Positions 48,778-58,122 of a DNA stretch of 64,000 nt are shown piece by piece; positions within the stretch are counted from its first letter, which is position 1; every line of letters begins with the position of its first letter. This DNA is from an uncultured Candidatus Saccharibacteria bacterium (GTDB taxonomy: Bacteria > Patescibacteriota > Saccharimonadia > Saccharimonadales > Saccharimonadaceae): contig CAMCBN010000001.1 in NCBI GenBank assembly GCA_945873065.1, forward strand, positions 1 through 64,000, in the 5' to 3' direction. The position numbers and the translations under genes are program-made. The notes beneath the pieces are model-generated. The model saw only the letters and a program-made list of their open reading frames with translations, did no database searches and was not told the origin of the DNA.

Positions 48778-50391
48778 GTGTTTAGAAAAATTATATCAAA
48801 CCTATCGCTCAGCCCAGCAGTGGTGGGTCAGCTTGGTTTTTACGCCAAACGCCTACGCAAAGAGCAAGCGACTCGCCGATTGGGGCTTGTTTTTACGGTA
48901 TTGGCGTTGATCGTCCAGTCATTCGCGGTATTCACTCCACCAGAGTCAGCCAACGCCGCTGACCCTAGCGACATGATTTATGGTGGTATAAAAAGCGGCT
49001 CGCAGTTGATGGCTCATTACGACGCTAACACTAATAATATCCGGGACTTATACAGTACCATCGGTATCACACGAGCAGAAATCCAGCAAGCTACTAATAA
49101 TCTTCAAACTCAACGCAGTAACGGTAATACCTACTCATGGGGCATGACACCCCACTTCAGCGCCTCTCAGGGCGAAGGCTCCTACACCGTAAAGGCATCG
49201 CAGGGTGGAACGCGCACGTTTTATTATCGTCCGCATAATTTATGGGGCAACTTCACTTATCGTGCATTCGTCGGCTATTCAGCAAAAATGGGTTGGTTCG
49301 CTATCATGCTAGCTTGCGGTAATCTCATCACACAGACTGTACCTCCAGCGCCGACCTGTCCGCCTGGACAAACTGGCACTTATCCAAATTGTACTACTCC
49401 AGCACCAAAGCCAACACCGGTAGCCAGTTGTACTGGTCTGACCGTCATCAAGAACGGTAACACCTACCAGTTCACCGCTGCCGCCAATGCTACAAATGGC
49501 GCTACGGTCACAGGTTATGTATTTCAAGTCTACCGAGGTGGAACACTAGTAAAGACACTCCAAAGCAGTTCACAAACTGTCACCTATACCGAGAAAACAC
49601 CTGGCAGCTATCGGGTCGTCGCGACCATCAAAACTTCACTGGGCGACCGTACCGCCGAGGCTTGCGCAAAAAGTTTCGAAATACCGCAGCCAGCTCGCTG
49701 CCCTGTCAATCCTACCCTACTCAAAGACGACGCACGCTGTCAGCCATGTCCAGGCAATTCAACTCTTTGGCTAGAAGATAAGACCTGTGCAGCGAAATTC
49801 GTTCAAACAAAAAGCGCCAACAACTTAACACAAAACAATGCTGACGCTACCACTATCACCGCTAAAGCTAACAATCAAATTCGCTACAAACTAACAGTTG
49901 CCAACAAAGGCCTCAACACAGAAAAATATACTTTCCGCGACAATATCGGCGACATCCTGCAATACGCAACACTCGTCGATAACGGTGGCGGTTCACTAGT
50001 GCGCGACACCAATCAAACTAACAGCAATGATGCGACCATCCTGACCTGGCCAGCTGTAGATGTCAAACCAGGCGAGACACAAGAACGGCAGTTCGTCGTG
50101 CAAATGAAAGAGACTATCCCAGCTATGGGTACCGGTACTAGCAATCCAAGTTCTTTCGATTGTCGAATCGACAACACATTTGGTAATACTGTCAGCACCA
50201 ACGTTGACTGTCCAGTACAAAAGAAAGTCGTTGAACAAATTGTTACCGAGCTACCCCACACTGGCGCTAGCGAAAATATGATCTTCGCTGGCATCTTACT
50301 AGCGGTCGTCGCTTTCTTTTACGCTCGTTCGCGTCAATTAAGCAAAGAGGTTCGCCTAGTCCGTCGCAACTTTAACGCCGGCGCATTATAA
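48778..50391 (+). CDS. LPXTG-type surface protein, 537 aa
   Basis: A secreted, wall-anchored protein. After a long basic start a hydrophobic segment (LVFTVLALIVQSFAVF) ends near ANAADPS, a likely signal-peptidase site around residue 60. The middle has a Pro/Cys-rich hinge (CPPGQTGTYPNC), an Ig-like part with TGYVFQVYRGG, a second Cys-rich segment, and a DUF11-like beta domain (about 345-475: IRYKLTVANKGLNTEKYTF). The end is LPHTG, a hydrophobic helix and a basic tail, a sortase signal with His in the third place. Start is GTG with a GGGGG stretch upstream. The paired cysteines would suit VKOR-dependent oxidation. Confidence 0.78.
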   Translation: MFRKIISNLSLSPAVVGQLGFYAKRLRKEQATRRLGLVFTVLALIVQSFAVFTPPESANAADPSDMIYGGIKSGSQLMAHYDANTNNIRDLYSTIGITRAEIQQATNNLQTQRSNGNTYSWGMTPHFSASQGEGSYTVKASQGGTRTFYYRPHNLWGNFTYRAFVGYSAKMGWFAIMLACGNLITQTVPPAPTCPPGQTGTYPNCTTPAPKPTPVASCTGLTVIKNGNTYQFTAAANATNGATVTGYVFQVYRGGTLVKTLQSSSQTVTYTEKTPGSYRVVATIKTSLGDRTAEACAKSFEIPQPARCPVNPTLLKDDARCQPCPGNSTLWLEDKTCAAKFVQTKSANNLTQNNADATTITAKANNQIRYKLTVANKGLNTEKYTFRDNIGDILQYATLVDNGGGSLVRDTNQTNSNDATILTWPAVDVKPGETQERQFVVQMKETIPAMGTGTSNPSSFDCRIDNTFGNTVSTNVDCPVQKKVVEQIVTELPHTGASENMIFAGILLAVVAFFYARSRQLSKEVRLVRRNFNAGAL

Positions 50392-50408
50392 GGCACAAAG
50401 GAGAATAT

Positions 50409-51071
50409 ATGGCAGAACGATTACGCCACCCGACTACATACGAGCCTGGTTTAGAAACGAGGGCTCCACTAGAAGCACTCCAGCAATCTGGTGAACACCG
50501 TCAACTCGAGCATCCAGAACTACAAGGCGAGAGGCCAGAGTTGATGGCAGCACGCCAGGAATCGCTTAATCAAGCCCGCCGCGAGACTGAGCAAGCTTAT
50601 GACGACACGAAACGATCAGTAGAAAGACGAAATAGTCGCGAGAACATTCATCGTCACACCCCAGAGCGATCCCATCCCAGGCATGAGTCGCCAAAAAACA
50701 CCGAACGGCTAAAACATCCAGAGCAGCAACCTTCTACCACTAAAGAAGCACAAGACAAACGCTTCAACGAGGCAATGCAGACAGTCCAATCCCAAATGTC
50801 TTCATCGAGTCGAGCCTTCAGCAAGGTGATACACAACCCCGCTGTCGAAAAGGCTAGCGAAGCAGTTGGTGAGACAGTCGCCCGACCAAACGCGATCTTG
50901 TCTGGAGCAGTTGCTGCTTTTTTATTCACACTTGGCATCTATTTGATCGCTCGTTTCAACGGCTATCATTTATCAGGAGCCGAATCAATCGCCGCCTTTG
51001 CTATTGGTTGGCTATGCGGCCTTGGGTTCGATTTCGTCCGTATGATGATACTCGGACGACGTGACGTCTAG
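50409..51071 (+). CDS. unknown protein with C-terminal membrane hairpin
   Basis: A 220-aa protein. Residues 1-130 are highly charged and hydrophilic, rich in Glu, Arg, Gln and His (LEALQQSGEHRQLEHPELQG), and probably disordered or coiled. Two hydrophobic helices at about 163-182 and 188-208 follow, leaving a short basic tail (GRRDV). AAGGAG precedes the ATG. It lies 17 bases after the surface-protein gene, so both are probably co-transcribed. Confidence 0.65.
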   Translation: MAERLRHPTTYEPGLETRAPLEALQQSGEHRQLEHPELQGERPELMAARQESLNQARRETEQAYDDTKRSVERRNSRENIHRHTPERSHPRHESPKNTERLKHPEQQPSTTKEAQDKRFNEAMQTVQSQMSSSSRAFSKVIHNPAVEKASEAVGETVARPNAILSGAVAAFLFTLGIYLIARFNGYHLSGAESIAAFAIGWLCGLGFDFVRMMILGRRDV

Positions 51072-51103
51072 CTGCAATTCTCCCTATCTTACTATCACCT
51101 ACT

Positions 51104-51133
51104 AACCCCTCCTATCCAGGAGGGGTTTCTTTC
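51104..51133 (+). terminator. terminator of the surface-protein operon
   Basis: AACCCCTCC and GGAGGGGTT pair around a 6-base loop and are followed by TCTTTC. It stands between two convergent operons. Confidence 0.82.
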
Positions 51134-51173
51134 ACCGATTTTTATCTTTCTATCTTCATAGATCGCGGGTTAA

Positions 51174-54100
51174 CTATCGCAGTCTGATCGATACTTCTTT
51201 TGGATCATTCGCCGAATTATCATGCGTGTTGAAATTCCCCATTTGCTGCAGTTCTGGCAACCCATCATCCTTTCTCAGGGGTGCTCGACCGGTCTGGCTA
51301 TCAATTGGTGATTGAGACGATGGGGTTGCCTGCTGTACCGCAGCACGAGCTTGATCGATCGTCTGCAGTGTCGAGCCCTGTTGACGCGAAGCTGGTAATG
51401 GGTCTCGTGCGGGTTGCATCGGGCGTAAGGGTTGTTGTTGAAGCGATTTCGCGGCTGGAGATGTTAAGGGAGAAGCTGGCGCTCCCTGCATCACCGAAGA
51501 TGGAACAGCTGGCCGTGGCGGATAGCTGCTCGGTGGTACGGATGGTACGCCAGTCGGGGCTTGCTGTGATACATTAGGCAGGTTACGGTCCAAAGTGCCT
51601 GTCGTATTGACCGGAGGACGTGACTGCACCTGTCCCGGCCGGGGCAATGGCTGAGACGAAGTTTGTGGTTGCGCCACCGCTCCCTTGGTAGCTGTTTGTT
51701 TCGCCTTTATCTGACGACGCTGAGCCAACCATTCATCAAGAAATGACGACTTATTATCATTACCACCCCTGACAGGTCGGCTAGCACTCGGACGACCAGC
51801 CGGCTGTTGTACCGATATCCGCGCAGCGATTTCTCGCTCAACCTGTGCTCGCGGTTTACCATACTTGGCAGCCGAAAGACGACGCAAAGCATCAGCCAAC
51901 TGAGCATTTGGTTGTCCCATCGGTGGCACCCAAGCCATACTAAATGGCGTCGATGGCGTACCATTGATTTGCGCCACACAAACCGACTCGAAGTTCGGCA
52001 GCTTCGTCAGGTCTTCCGCATCAAATACTGGCGTATACCGCTTCACCATGATGTCAGCATCAGTAGTACCGATACGCCCAGTAATAGTCGTACCAACATT
52101 ACCGAGGATCGCCTCACGCAACTCTTCCTTGAGCTGCGTCATGAACTGATTTGCCAGCACCAAACTCAAACGATACTTACGCGCCTCACTCAGGATCGTT
52201 TCGAAGCTATCAGTAGCGAAGTTTTGGAACTCATCTACATATAATGTGAAATCTTTACGCTCTTCCTCGGGGATACTGGCTCGCGCCATAGCTGCTGCCT
52301 GAAATTTCATCACGAAGATAATACCGAGTAACTTCGAATTTAGATCGCCTAGGCGCCCCTTCGACAAGTTAACTAATAGAATTTTGTTGTTATTCATGAT
52401 ATCTGGAAAACTGAGCCCGCTCTTAGTCTGACCGATGATATTGCGCATCGTATCATTGCTAATAAATGGACCAAATTTTGATACCACCCAGCTAATGACA
52501 TCGCCCGCCTCATTGGAGCGCTGCGATGCCGGAAACTCCTTCGTCCAAAAGTCGAGCACCTGCTGATCAGTAATGTACTTGATTTTACTATTACGGAATT
52601 GTTCGTCGACCAATAATTTTGGAATATCGACGAACGTTCCCCCGGCTGGATCGCTCATCAATAGCAAAGCACAGTTGCGGAAAATATGCTCAAGGCGCGG
52701 CCCCACGATGCCTGTGTGGCCAGGGTCATACAAACCATATAGCATACTGATAGCCTCTTGCACCAAGAAATCTTTTTGGTCGGGATCGTCAAACTCAAAC
52801 ATATTCAATCCGATCGGATTGGTCATATCACCTGGGTCAAAATATACGATATCCTCAGACCTCTCACGTGGCACCTTGGCTAGCAATGATTCTGCCAAGT
52901 CACCATGTGGGTCTACCAACGCAAACCCACGACCCGACATCATATCCTGGTATGCCAAATTTTCTTGTAACACCGACTTACCCACACCAGTCTGTCCAAT
53001 GATGTGAATATGACGACGTCGATCTTTATCGCTCAAACGAATCGGCTTGCGCACACCACGAAATTCATTGTATCCAAGCAACAATCCTGTATCCATCACC
53101 TCTGTCGGGCCATCGACCTGTTTACTCATTTGGCGTTTCACCTGTGATGTAGGAATGCTGTTTTGGTCTGGTAAGTGAAAGATTGTCGCAAGTTCAACCG
53201 AATTTAAAATGTTACGATTCATCGACTGAGGAAAGAGTCGGAAAATGAAAGCTGTTGTCAATTCGTCAATATTACTCGACAAGTGAAACTTAAATCCATT
53301 AAAGCTCGGTGAATCAAACAACGCAAATGCCGACACCACGTTTTTCAATAGCACCTGCGACCGTGCCGCAGTATTCGACGAAACCACTACCCGAATCAAC
53401 ACCTCATACCCGGGGTAACGAATTTTTTCTTGGATAGCATCTACCTTCGCTTGATCGACAGCACTGATAGGCTTATCTTGGGTGATATCTTTCTTGTCGG
53501 GAGTCTCTGGTGGTTTCCACAACGCTTGCATAATATCGCGTGCTGCTGCACCGCCCTTACTGCCCTTCTTTTCGCCTTTATTCTTAACGATCTGATCCGC
53601 CGCAGAAATCGACTGCTTGGTCCATTTTTCGTTAGCTGGCCGAATCAACAATTGGATACCGATACCATCTTCACGCCCCGCCGCAGAAATTGCGTTCAAC
53701 AGAGCTCGTGAAGCATCACGCTTGGACTCCATATACGTCGAAATAGGATAAATGAATTCCTTACGCAAAGTGAACTCACCACCGATAGTGCCACTCGCCT
53801 TGCCGACCTTACTAAACACTGAATGCTCAGCTACTTCCTCAAGCCTTGCCGACGGATATGCTGCAGCGATCGCCTGGCGAATTGTATCGGTCAACACCGT
53901 TGGTACTACCGCGTAGTAGTACACCAACCCCTCGCGAGCAACGATCTCAAAAGAAATATGCCGCTGCCCATAAATCTTACTCATGAACCCCTTGGTGCTA
54001 GTACTGGCGATGATACTATACATCACTTGCGCCTGCGAAAGAACTTCCTCGGTCAAATCACGCTTATCACGACCACCCCCGTCAACATCATCACTAGCCG

Positions 54101-54257
54101 GCGGTAAATGAATGAGGATCGGTACCATTTTTAGTCCACGCTCGTAATTTTTTGCCTCGCGCATACTATTGCGATAAACGATAAATACCACAAAAAGTAT
54201 CACCAAAATAGCACCGGCAACACCAAAAATAATGATCAATGTCGTGATCATATTCAT
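51174..54257 (-). CDS. type IV secretion / conjugative-type ATPase (TraD/VirD4-like)
   Basis: A 1027-aa protein. One N-terminal membrane helix (about 4-28) is followed by a domain of unknown function (about 60-340), then a P-loop ATPase: Walker A IIGQTGVGKSVLQ near 432, LVDPHGDLAE, Walker B FTLYVDEFQNFA near 680, and LVLANQF. The last 230 residues are low-complexity Pro, Gln and Ser. The ATPase core resembles VirD4/TraD and HerA-like pumps that move DNA or protein. No relaxase or other channel genes are beside it, so it may power pili, DNA uptake or secretion. Its ATG overlaps the stop of the upstream gene (ATGA). Confidence 0.85.
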   Translation of the reverse strand: MNMITTLIIIFGVAGAILVILFVVFIVYRNSMREAKNYERGLKMVPILIHLPPASDDVDGGGRDKRDLTEEVLSQAQVMYSIIASTSTKGFMSKIYGQRHISFEIVAREGLVYYYAVVPTVLTDTIRQAIAAAYPSARLEEVAEHSVFSKVGKASGTIGGEFTLRKEFIYPISTYMESKRDASRALLNAISAAGREDGIGIQLLIRPANEKWTKQSISAADQIVKNKGEKKGSKGGAAARDIMQALWKPPETPDKKDITQDKPISAVDQAKVDAIQEKIRYPGYEVLIRVVVSSNTAARSQVLLKNVVSAFALFDSPSFNGFKFHLSSNIDELTTAFIFRLFPQSMNRNILNSVELATIFHLPDQNSIPTSQVKRQMSKQVDGPTEVMDTGLLLGYNEFRGVRKPIRLSDKDRRRHIHIIGQTGVGKSVLQENLAYQDMMSGRGFALVDPHGDLAESLLAKVPRERSEDIVYFDPGDMTNPIGLNMFEFDDPDQKDFLVQEAISMLYGLYDPGHTGIVGPRLEHIFRNCALLLMSDPAGGTFVDIPKLLVDEQFRNSKIKYITDQQVLDFWTKEFPASQRSNEAGDVISWVVSKFGPFISNDTMRNIIGQTKSGLSFPDIMNNNKILLVNLSKGRLGDLNSKLLGIIFVMKFQAAAMARASIPEEERKDFTLYVDEFQNFATDSFETILSEARKYRLSLVLANQFMTQLKEELREAILGNVGTTITGRIGTTDADIMVKRYTPVFDAEDLTKLPNFESVCVAQINGTPSTPFSMAWVPPMGQPNAQLADALRRLSAAKYGKPRAQVEREIAARISVQQPAGRPSASRPVRGGNDNKSSFLDEWLAQRRQIKAKQTATKGAVAQPQTSSQPLPRPGQVQSRPPVNTTGTLDRNLPNVSQQAPTGVPSVPPSSYPPRPAVPSSVMQGAPASPLTSPAAKSLQQQPLRPMQPARDPLPASRQQGSTLQTIDQARAAVQQATPSSQSPIDSQTGRAPLRKDDGLPELQQMGNFNTHDNSANDPKEVSIRLR

Positions 54258-54676
54258 ACCTCGTCGACCTCGCCAATCTGTCGCCCGTACCGTTCACGTA
54301 TATATGTACGACGCAACTCACTGATTTGCCGCTCGCGCTCATGCGGATCGCCTTCTGTCTCCCTGATGATCTGTTTCGCACGATTCACCCATTCGCTTTC
54401 GATCAAATCTTCATCAGCGGCCGTTACTGGCGCATTCACAGAGCCTTGTGGCTGTGATGGCGCAGGTATAACGGTAGTCGGCACAGCTGGTAGTGTCAAC
54501 CCCTGTGCTATCACTGGTGACAGCTCACGTCCACTTGATTGCTCGCCATGACGCTCTGGACTCACTACCGGCAAACGCTCCATGCCTGGTGCGGCTGGCA
54601 TCTGATAGATATTAGGGTTGGATGGTGCCCGAAGTTGCTCAGGCGAATTATTAAATCGTGGCTGTTGTGGTCCCAT
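54254..54676 (-). CDS. small protein coupled to the type IV-like ATPase
   Basis: A 140-aa hydrophilic protein. The first 85 residues are Pro/Gln/Ser-rich and probably disordered; the last 50 (DLIESEWVNRAKQIIRETEG, then ERQISELRRTYIRERYG) form charged helices. I do not recognise a named family. The 4-base overlap with the ATPase gene suggests a partner or adaptor of that ATPase. Confidence 0.65.
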   Translation of the reverse strand: MGPQQPRFNNSPEQLRAPSNPNIYQMPAAPGMERLPVVSPERHGEQSSGRELSPVIAQGLTLPAVPTTVIPAPSQPQGSVNAPVTAADEDLIESEWVNRAKQIIRETEGDPHERERQISELRRTYIRERYGRQIGEVDEV

Positions 54677-54761
54677 AACTATGTCCTAAATTATACCATA
54701 AGCGATGCCTAGGTAATAGTATCACAGACATAGTACTTTGCAGCTGCCCCAGCCACCAGTG

Positions 54762-55136
54762 CTATCGCCTGGCTATATACAAGCAAGCTACTATCTCGAA
54801 TACGACGACTAGAGCTACATCGTACCAACCACTTCGCCCGACCGAATGTGCGCCCACTAACAGTACTGGAGCCAACCCCAATACCGACCCAAAATAATAA
54901 CAATGACGAAAGTCGAGATTCACCTTGCGGTATTGCGTATCGGCCACCCACCGGCGAAGTACCAGTGAGATCGCAGCCAGCACATACGTTATGACACTCA
55001 CTATCACCAAATACATCAAAAAAAAGACAAACAATATTCCCAAGGGATGTATAGTGGCTGGTGTGGTGTTATTCAGCAAAAATATCAACATGACAGCTGC
55101 TGCAACACCAATGACGAGAAGACCTTTCTTCGACAT
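54762..55136 (-). CDS. small membrane protein, 124 aa
   Basis: Three to four hydrophobic segments (about 5-22, 30-58, 76-92, 103-120) with RRWVADTQYRKVNLDFRH in the middle loop. Family not recognised. The ATG at 55136 is chosen because TATAAT (complement 55143-55148) ends 6 bases before it, giving a leaderless mRNA; a GTG 33 bases upstream would precede the promoter. It heads the leftward unit with the ATPase genes. Confidence 0.6.
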   Translation of the reverse strand: MSKKGLLVIGVAAAVMLIFLLNNTTPATIHPLGILFVFFLMYLVIVSVITYVLAAISLVLRRWVADTQYRKVNLDFRHCYYFGSVLGLAPVLLVGAHSVGRSGWYDVALVVVFEIVACLYIARR

Positions 55137-55156
55137 AGCTCTATTATACTCAAGTT

Positions 55157-55462
55157 TGATGTTGACCAAAAGCTATCGTCAGTTGGTCCTCTCTAGGAAG
55201 GAGCCCCAGCGGGCACACGAAGCGCAGGCGCTTATCACGTCCTCTTATTATTATATTTTTAGGACATGTGGTGACCCGCTGTGGGCCGATCGTCGCCCCA
55301 CGGATGGAGCGAGTGCGGCGGCTGTCAACCGACATACGATGTATAAATCGGGAGCCATGCCGCTCGCTACGACGCCAAGGGGATTGGCGGAGCGTAGGCA
55401 GTGCCATTTGCACGAAAACGTGCGCGTGTCGCTGCCTAATACCCGCCAATCTAGCGTCTTTT
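55157..55462 (+). ncRNA. candidate large structured RNA, about 300 nt
   Basis: This GC-rich island in AT-rich surroundings is full of nested pairings. CCAGCGGG (near 55210) pairs with CCCGCTGTGG (near 55278) and encloses AAGCGC-AGG-CGCTT and ACGTCCT with AGGACATGT. AGCGAG pairs with CTCGCT around CGGC/GCCG, GGCT/AGCC and CCGA/TCGG. Last, GACGC pairs with GCGTC around ATTGGCGG/CCGCCAAT, GGCAG/CTGCC and GCACG/CGTGC, a long rod with symmetric internal loops, directly followed by TTTT. TATACT at 55145-55150 could be the -10 box. Strand is inferred from the terminal T run. It is not tmRNA, RNase P or SRP RNA as I know them. Confidence 0.6.
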
Positions 55463-55686
55463 ATAGTTTGTATAGTTTAAGCTTTTTCGACAGTTTGATG
55501 TTTGTGTTTATAAAAGCTTAATTTTAGGTTAGCATAAGCATTGATTAATGTCAATATATTATCAAATTTACCTCTGTTTTTTTATATATTTCTCGATAAT
55601 TATTACATCACCATCCAATGTGATCGTGTCGTAATTTTTGCACCATTGCTGTGGTATTTTTTACGCAAAAATCTCGCTCAAAATCG

Positions 55687-55715
55687 TTGACACAAGCAGT
55701 TTTGTCCCATATCAT
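55687..55715 (+). promoter_or_regulatory. promoter of the 97-nt unit
   Basis: TTGACA, 17 bases, TATCAT: one of the closest matches to consensus in the window. Confidence 0.65.
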
Positions 55716-55721
55716 AAGGAT

Positions 55722-55818
55722 AGCTTCTGAATAAAAAAATTATGCAGGAGCCAAAAATAAACATCGCACCAAAACTCCACGTATAAAAACGACCACTACT
55801 CGCAGGTGGTCGTTTTTT
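55722..55818 (+). ncRNA. candidate small RNA or leader, about 97 nt
   Basis: The transcript from the promoter at 55687 would end at a strong terminator: AAAACGACCAC with GTGGTCGTTTT at 55786-55816, then TTC. The only frame is 14 codons (MQEPKINIAPKLHV) starting at 55742, without a good ribosome-binding site. It could be a small RNA or encode a very small peptide. Confidence 0.5.
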
Positions 55819-55892
55819 CTCGCTAACAACACGAACTATACGATCGAAACTTCGCAGTTATGTTCTGATTTTGTTCAGTGCGAACTTTATTC

Positions 55893-55923
55893 ATCAAAAT
55901 CCACCCAACTCGATGGGTGGATG
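55893..55923 (-). terminator. tmRNA terminator
   Basis: AATCCACCC and GGGTGGAT pair around an 8-base loop, and on the minus strand TTTTGATG follows, 16 bases past the CCA end of tmRNA. Confidence 0.8.
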
Positions 55924-55938
55924 ACCTTGAACTTCTCG

Positions 55939-56342
55939 TGGTGGAGCTGCCGGGTACTGCCCCCGGGTCCGCTCGGTGCGACTGTATTCGTCTACAGATA
56001 TAGGCTTATTTAATAGATTTTATAACGCCAGATAGCTCACAAATAAGCCAAAAATACTATCTATCGTTACGCGGTAACCGTCCTTGACTGTCGCCGCTGC
56101 CAACAATCAAGCAAGCAACAAACGTATGTCACCCAAGCCAGACCTGTTGCCGATTCGACCTAAGCGATCGCTCAAAATTTACGCAGCGATTGGAGCCAAC
56201 GCAGGCGTCGAGCGGAAGATTTCGCTCAAGCTGCGCAAGCTGGTTGCAACTTTAGATTTTGCAGTTATTATGTGCGTGACGTGCACAATCGATCCGCAGA
56301 ATACATTCACAAAGTCCGAACGTCGAACGCTATTTCAGCCCC
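55939..56342 (-). ncRNA. ssrA: transfer-messenger RNA
   Basis: The 5' end GGGGCTGAAATAGCGTTCGA and the 3' end GGACCCGGGG-CAG-TACCCGGCAGCTCCACCA (in parts) form the tRNA-like half with an encoded CCA; GGGGCTG pairs with CAGCTCC. The tag frame starts at GCA (56262-56260) after CATAATAACT and runs 27 codons to TAA at 56179, ending ALAPIAA. The length of about 404 nt is normal. An extended -10 box (GTGATATACT, complement near 56357) precedes it. tmRNA rescues stalled ribosomes and marks proteins for proteolysis. Confidence 0.93.
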
Positions 56343-56434
56343 ACGATTCGCCTACTAGTATATCACGCTTTGTCATTAATTACTTAACTTAATTATTTGC
56401 CTCAACCACCATCCTATGATTAAATAACAGCAGT

Positions 56435-57964
56435 ATGAGCCATGTCGCTAAAGTCATTTCCGTCGCTCCGGTTGGCTTCACCGGCCACTTGATTGAAGTC
56501 GAAAGCGATATGACGCGTGGACTACCCGGATTGCAAATCGTCGGTCTAGGCAACAAGGCCATCGACGAAGCCAAAGAGCGCGTCCGTAGTGCGATATCGA
56601 ATTCATCGCTCACTTACCCAGCACAACGACTGACTATCAATCTCGCTCCGGCCGAGCTCCCAAAAGATGGCACCCACTATGATGTACCGATCGCCCTAGC
56701 CCTCCTGACAAGTAGCGGACAACTTCGCCCCGAGCAAACCGCCAGCGCAGTATTCGCTGGCGAGCTAGCACTAGATGGCACCCTACGCCCTATCAAGGGT
56801 GCCATCACTATTGTTGAGACTGCCCGTAGTAATGGTTACAACACTATCTTTTTGCCTACAGAGAATGCTCAACAAGCTTCCTTGATTCCTGGAATGACTA
56901 TCTACGAGACGCCTAACCTTGTATCGCTATTTTTGCACCTCAAAGGCGAAAAGTTGTTAAAAAGACATCAACCAAGCATACCCTCATCCAAACAGCACGC
57001 CAAGCCCGCTATTACCTTGGATGATATTTATGGCCAAGCTCAAGCCAAGCGGGCTCTGATCATAGCAGCTGCTGGCCACCATAACGTCCTTCTGACTGGA
57101 CCGCCTGGCACTGGCAAATCGATGCTCGCCAAAACCCTGCCTGGTCTTTTGCCAGAACTCAGTCTCGACGAACAATTAGTGGTCACAAAACTCCATAGCC
57201 TAGTTGGCATAACACTCGATGATATTATTACAACACGCCCGTTTCGGACACCACATCATACAGCCAGCAAGACCTCGCTGATTGGTGGTGGCACAACACC
57301 ACAGCCAGGAGAAGTGAGTCTAGCGCATTTAGGGGTATTATTCCTCGACGAAATGCCAGAATATCCTCGCGCTACCCTAGAAGTCCTGCGCCAACCACTA
57401 GAGGATAAAATGGTTACTGTCACACGAGCTCGTGGCCGGGCGACTTATCCAGCCGACTTTATGCTGGTAGGCACGATGAATCCTTGCCCCTGTGGTTATT
57501 TCGGTGACCCACTCCACGAATGTACTTGCAGTAGTACCCAGATTTTGGCCTATCAAAAGCGTTTATCTGGCCCGCTGATGGACCGTATAGATATGGTTGT
57601 CTCAGTCAATCGTATACCTACAGAGCAATTACTCGACCATCATATCACCGATACCAGTCAGCAACAGCGAGCGCATCGTACTATAGCAGCTGCTTTATCA
57701 TCGCAAGCCACACGCTACGCCGAGCACCCATCGCTACGCAATGGTAATCTCAGCTCACCACAAGTTCGCCACTACCTACCATTGACACCCGACTGCAAGC
57801 GTCTACTCGATACTGCTGGCAGCAAACTTGGTCTTAGCCCTCGTAGTTATTTCAAGACGATCAAAGTCGCGCGCACTATCGCCGACCTTGAGATGGCACC
57901 ACACATCACGCCAGCACACCTGTCGGAGGCCCTACAATATCGACAGGTAATATATACATTGTGA
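56435..57964 (+). CDS. comM: ComM/YifB family Mg-chelatase-like ATPase
   Basis: A 509-aa AAA+ protein. N-terminal ChlI-type domain (VEVESDMTRGLPGLQIVGL, with NLAPAELPKDG), Walker A TGPPGTGKSMLAKTLPGLLP near residue 220, Walker B LGVLFLDEMPEY near 303, and a zinc-like CPCGYFGDPLHECTC near 350. ComM is a helicase that extends integration tracts in natural transformation, which fits a host-dependent cell that takes up DNA. TATGAT ends 14 bases before the ATG. Confidence 0.93.
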   Translation: MSHVAKVISVAPVGFTGHLIEVESDMTRGLPGLQIVGLGNKAIDEAKERVRSAISNSSLTYPAQRLTINLAPAELPKDGTHYDVPIALALLTSSGQLRPEQTASAVFAGELALDGTLRPIKGAITIVETARSNGYNTIFLPTENAQQASLIPGMTIYETPNLVSLFLHLKGEKLLKRHQPSIPSSKQHAKPAITLDDIYGQAQAKRALIIAAAGHHNVLLTGPPGTGKSMLAKTLPGLLPELSLDEQLVVTKLHSLVGITLDDIITTRPFRTPHHTASKTSLIGGGTTPQPGEVSLAHLGVLFLDEMPEYPRATLEVLRQPLEDKMVTVTRARGRATYPADFMLVGTMNPCPCGYFGDPLHECTCSSTQILAYQKRLSGPLMDRIDMVVSVNRIPTEQLLDHHITDTSQQQRAHRTIAAALSSQATRYAEHPSLRNGNLSSPQVRHYLPLTPDCKRLLDTAGSKLGLSPRSYFKTIKVARTIADLEMAPHITPAHLSEALQYRQVIYTL

Positions 57965-58122
57965 TAATGACAACGATCATAAATAAAGCCCGGGAACAAC
58001 CCTAACTGGAATAATTCTAACCAACTAGCTTACAATCACGCCCAGTAAATTTGCCTTTTTTCACTACATCTGGTAAACTTTTTGGGAGTCAATTCGTTTA
58101 AGCTCAAGTAAAGGAGAGCGCA

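Noticed and set aside
54925-55521. 198-aa plus-strand frame over the structured RNA region
   Set aside because: It starts inside a real gene on the other strand, has no ribosome-binding site and no protein-like pattern; RNA structure explains the bases better.
56084-56392. 102-aa plus-strand frame upstream of comM
   Set aside because: It is antisense to tmRNA.
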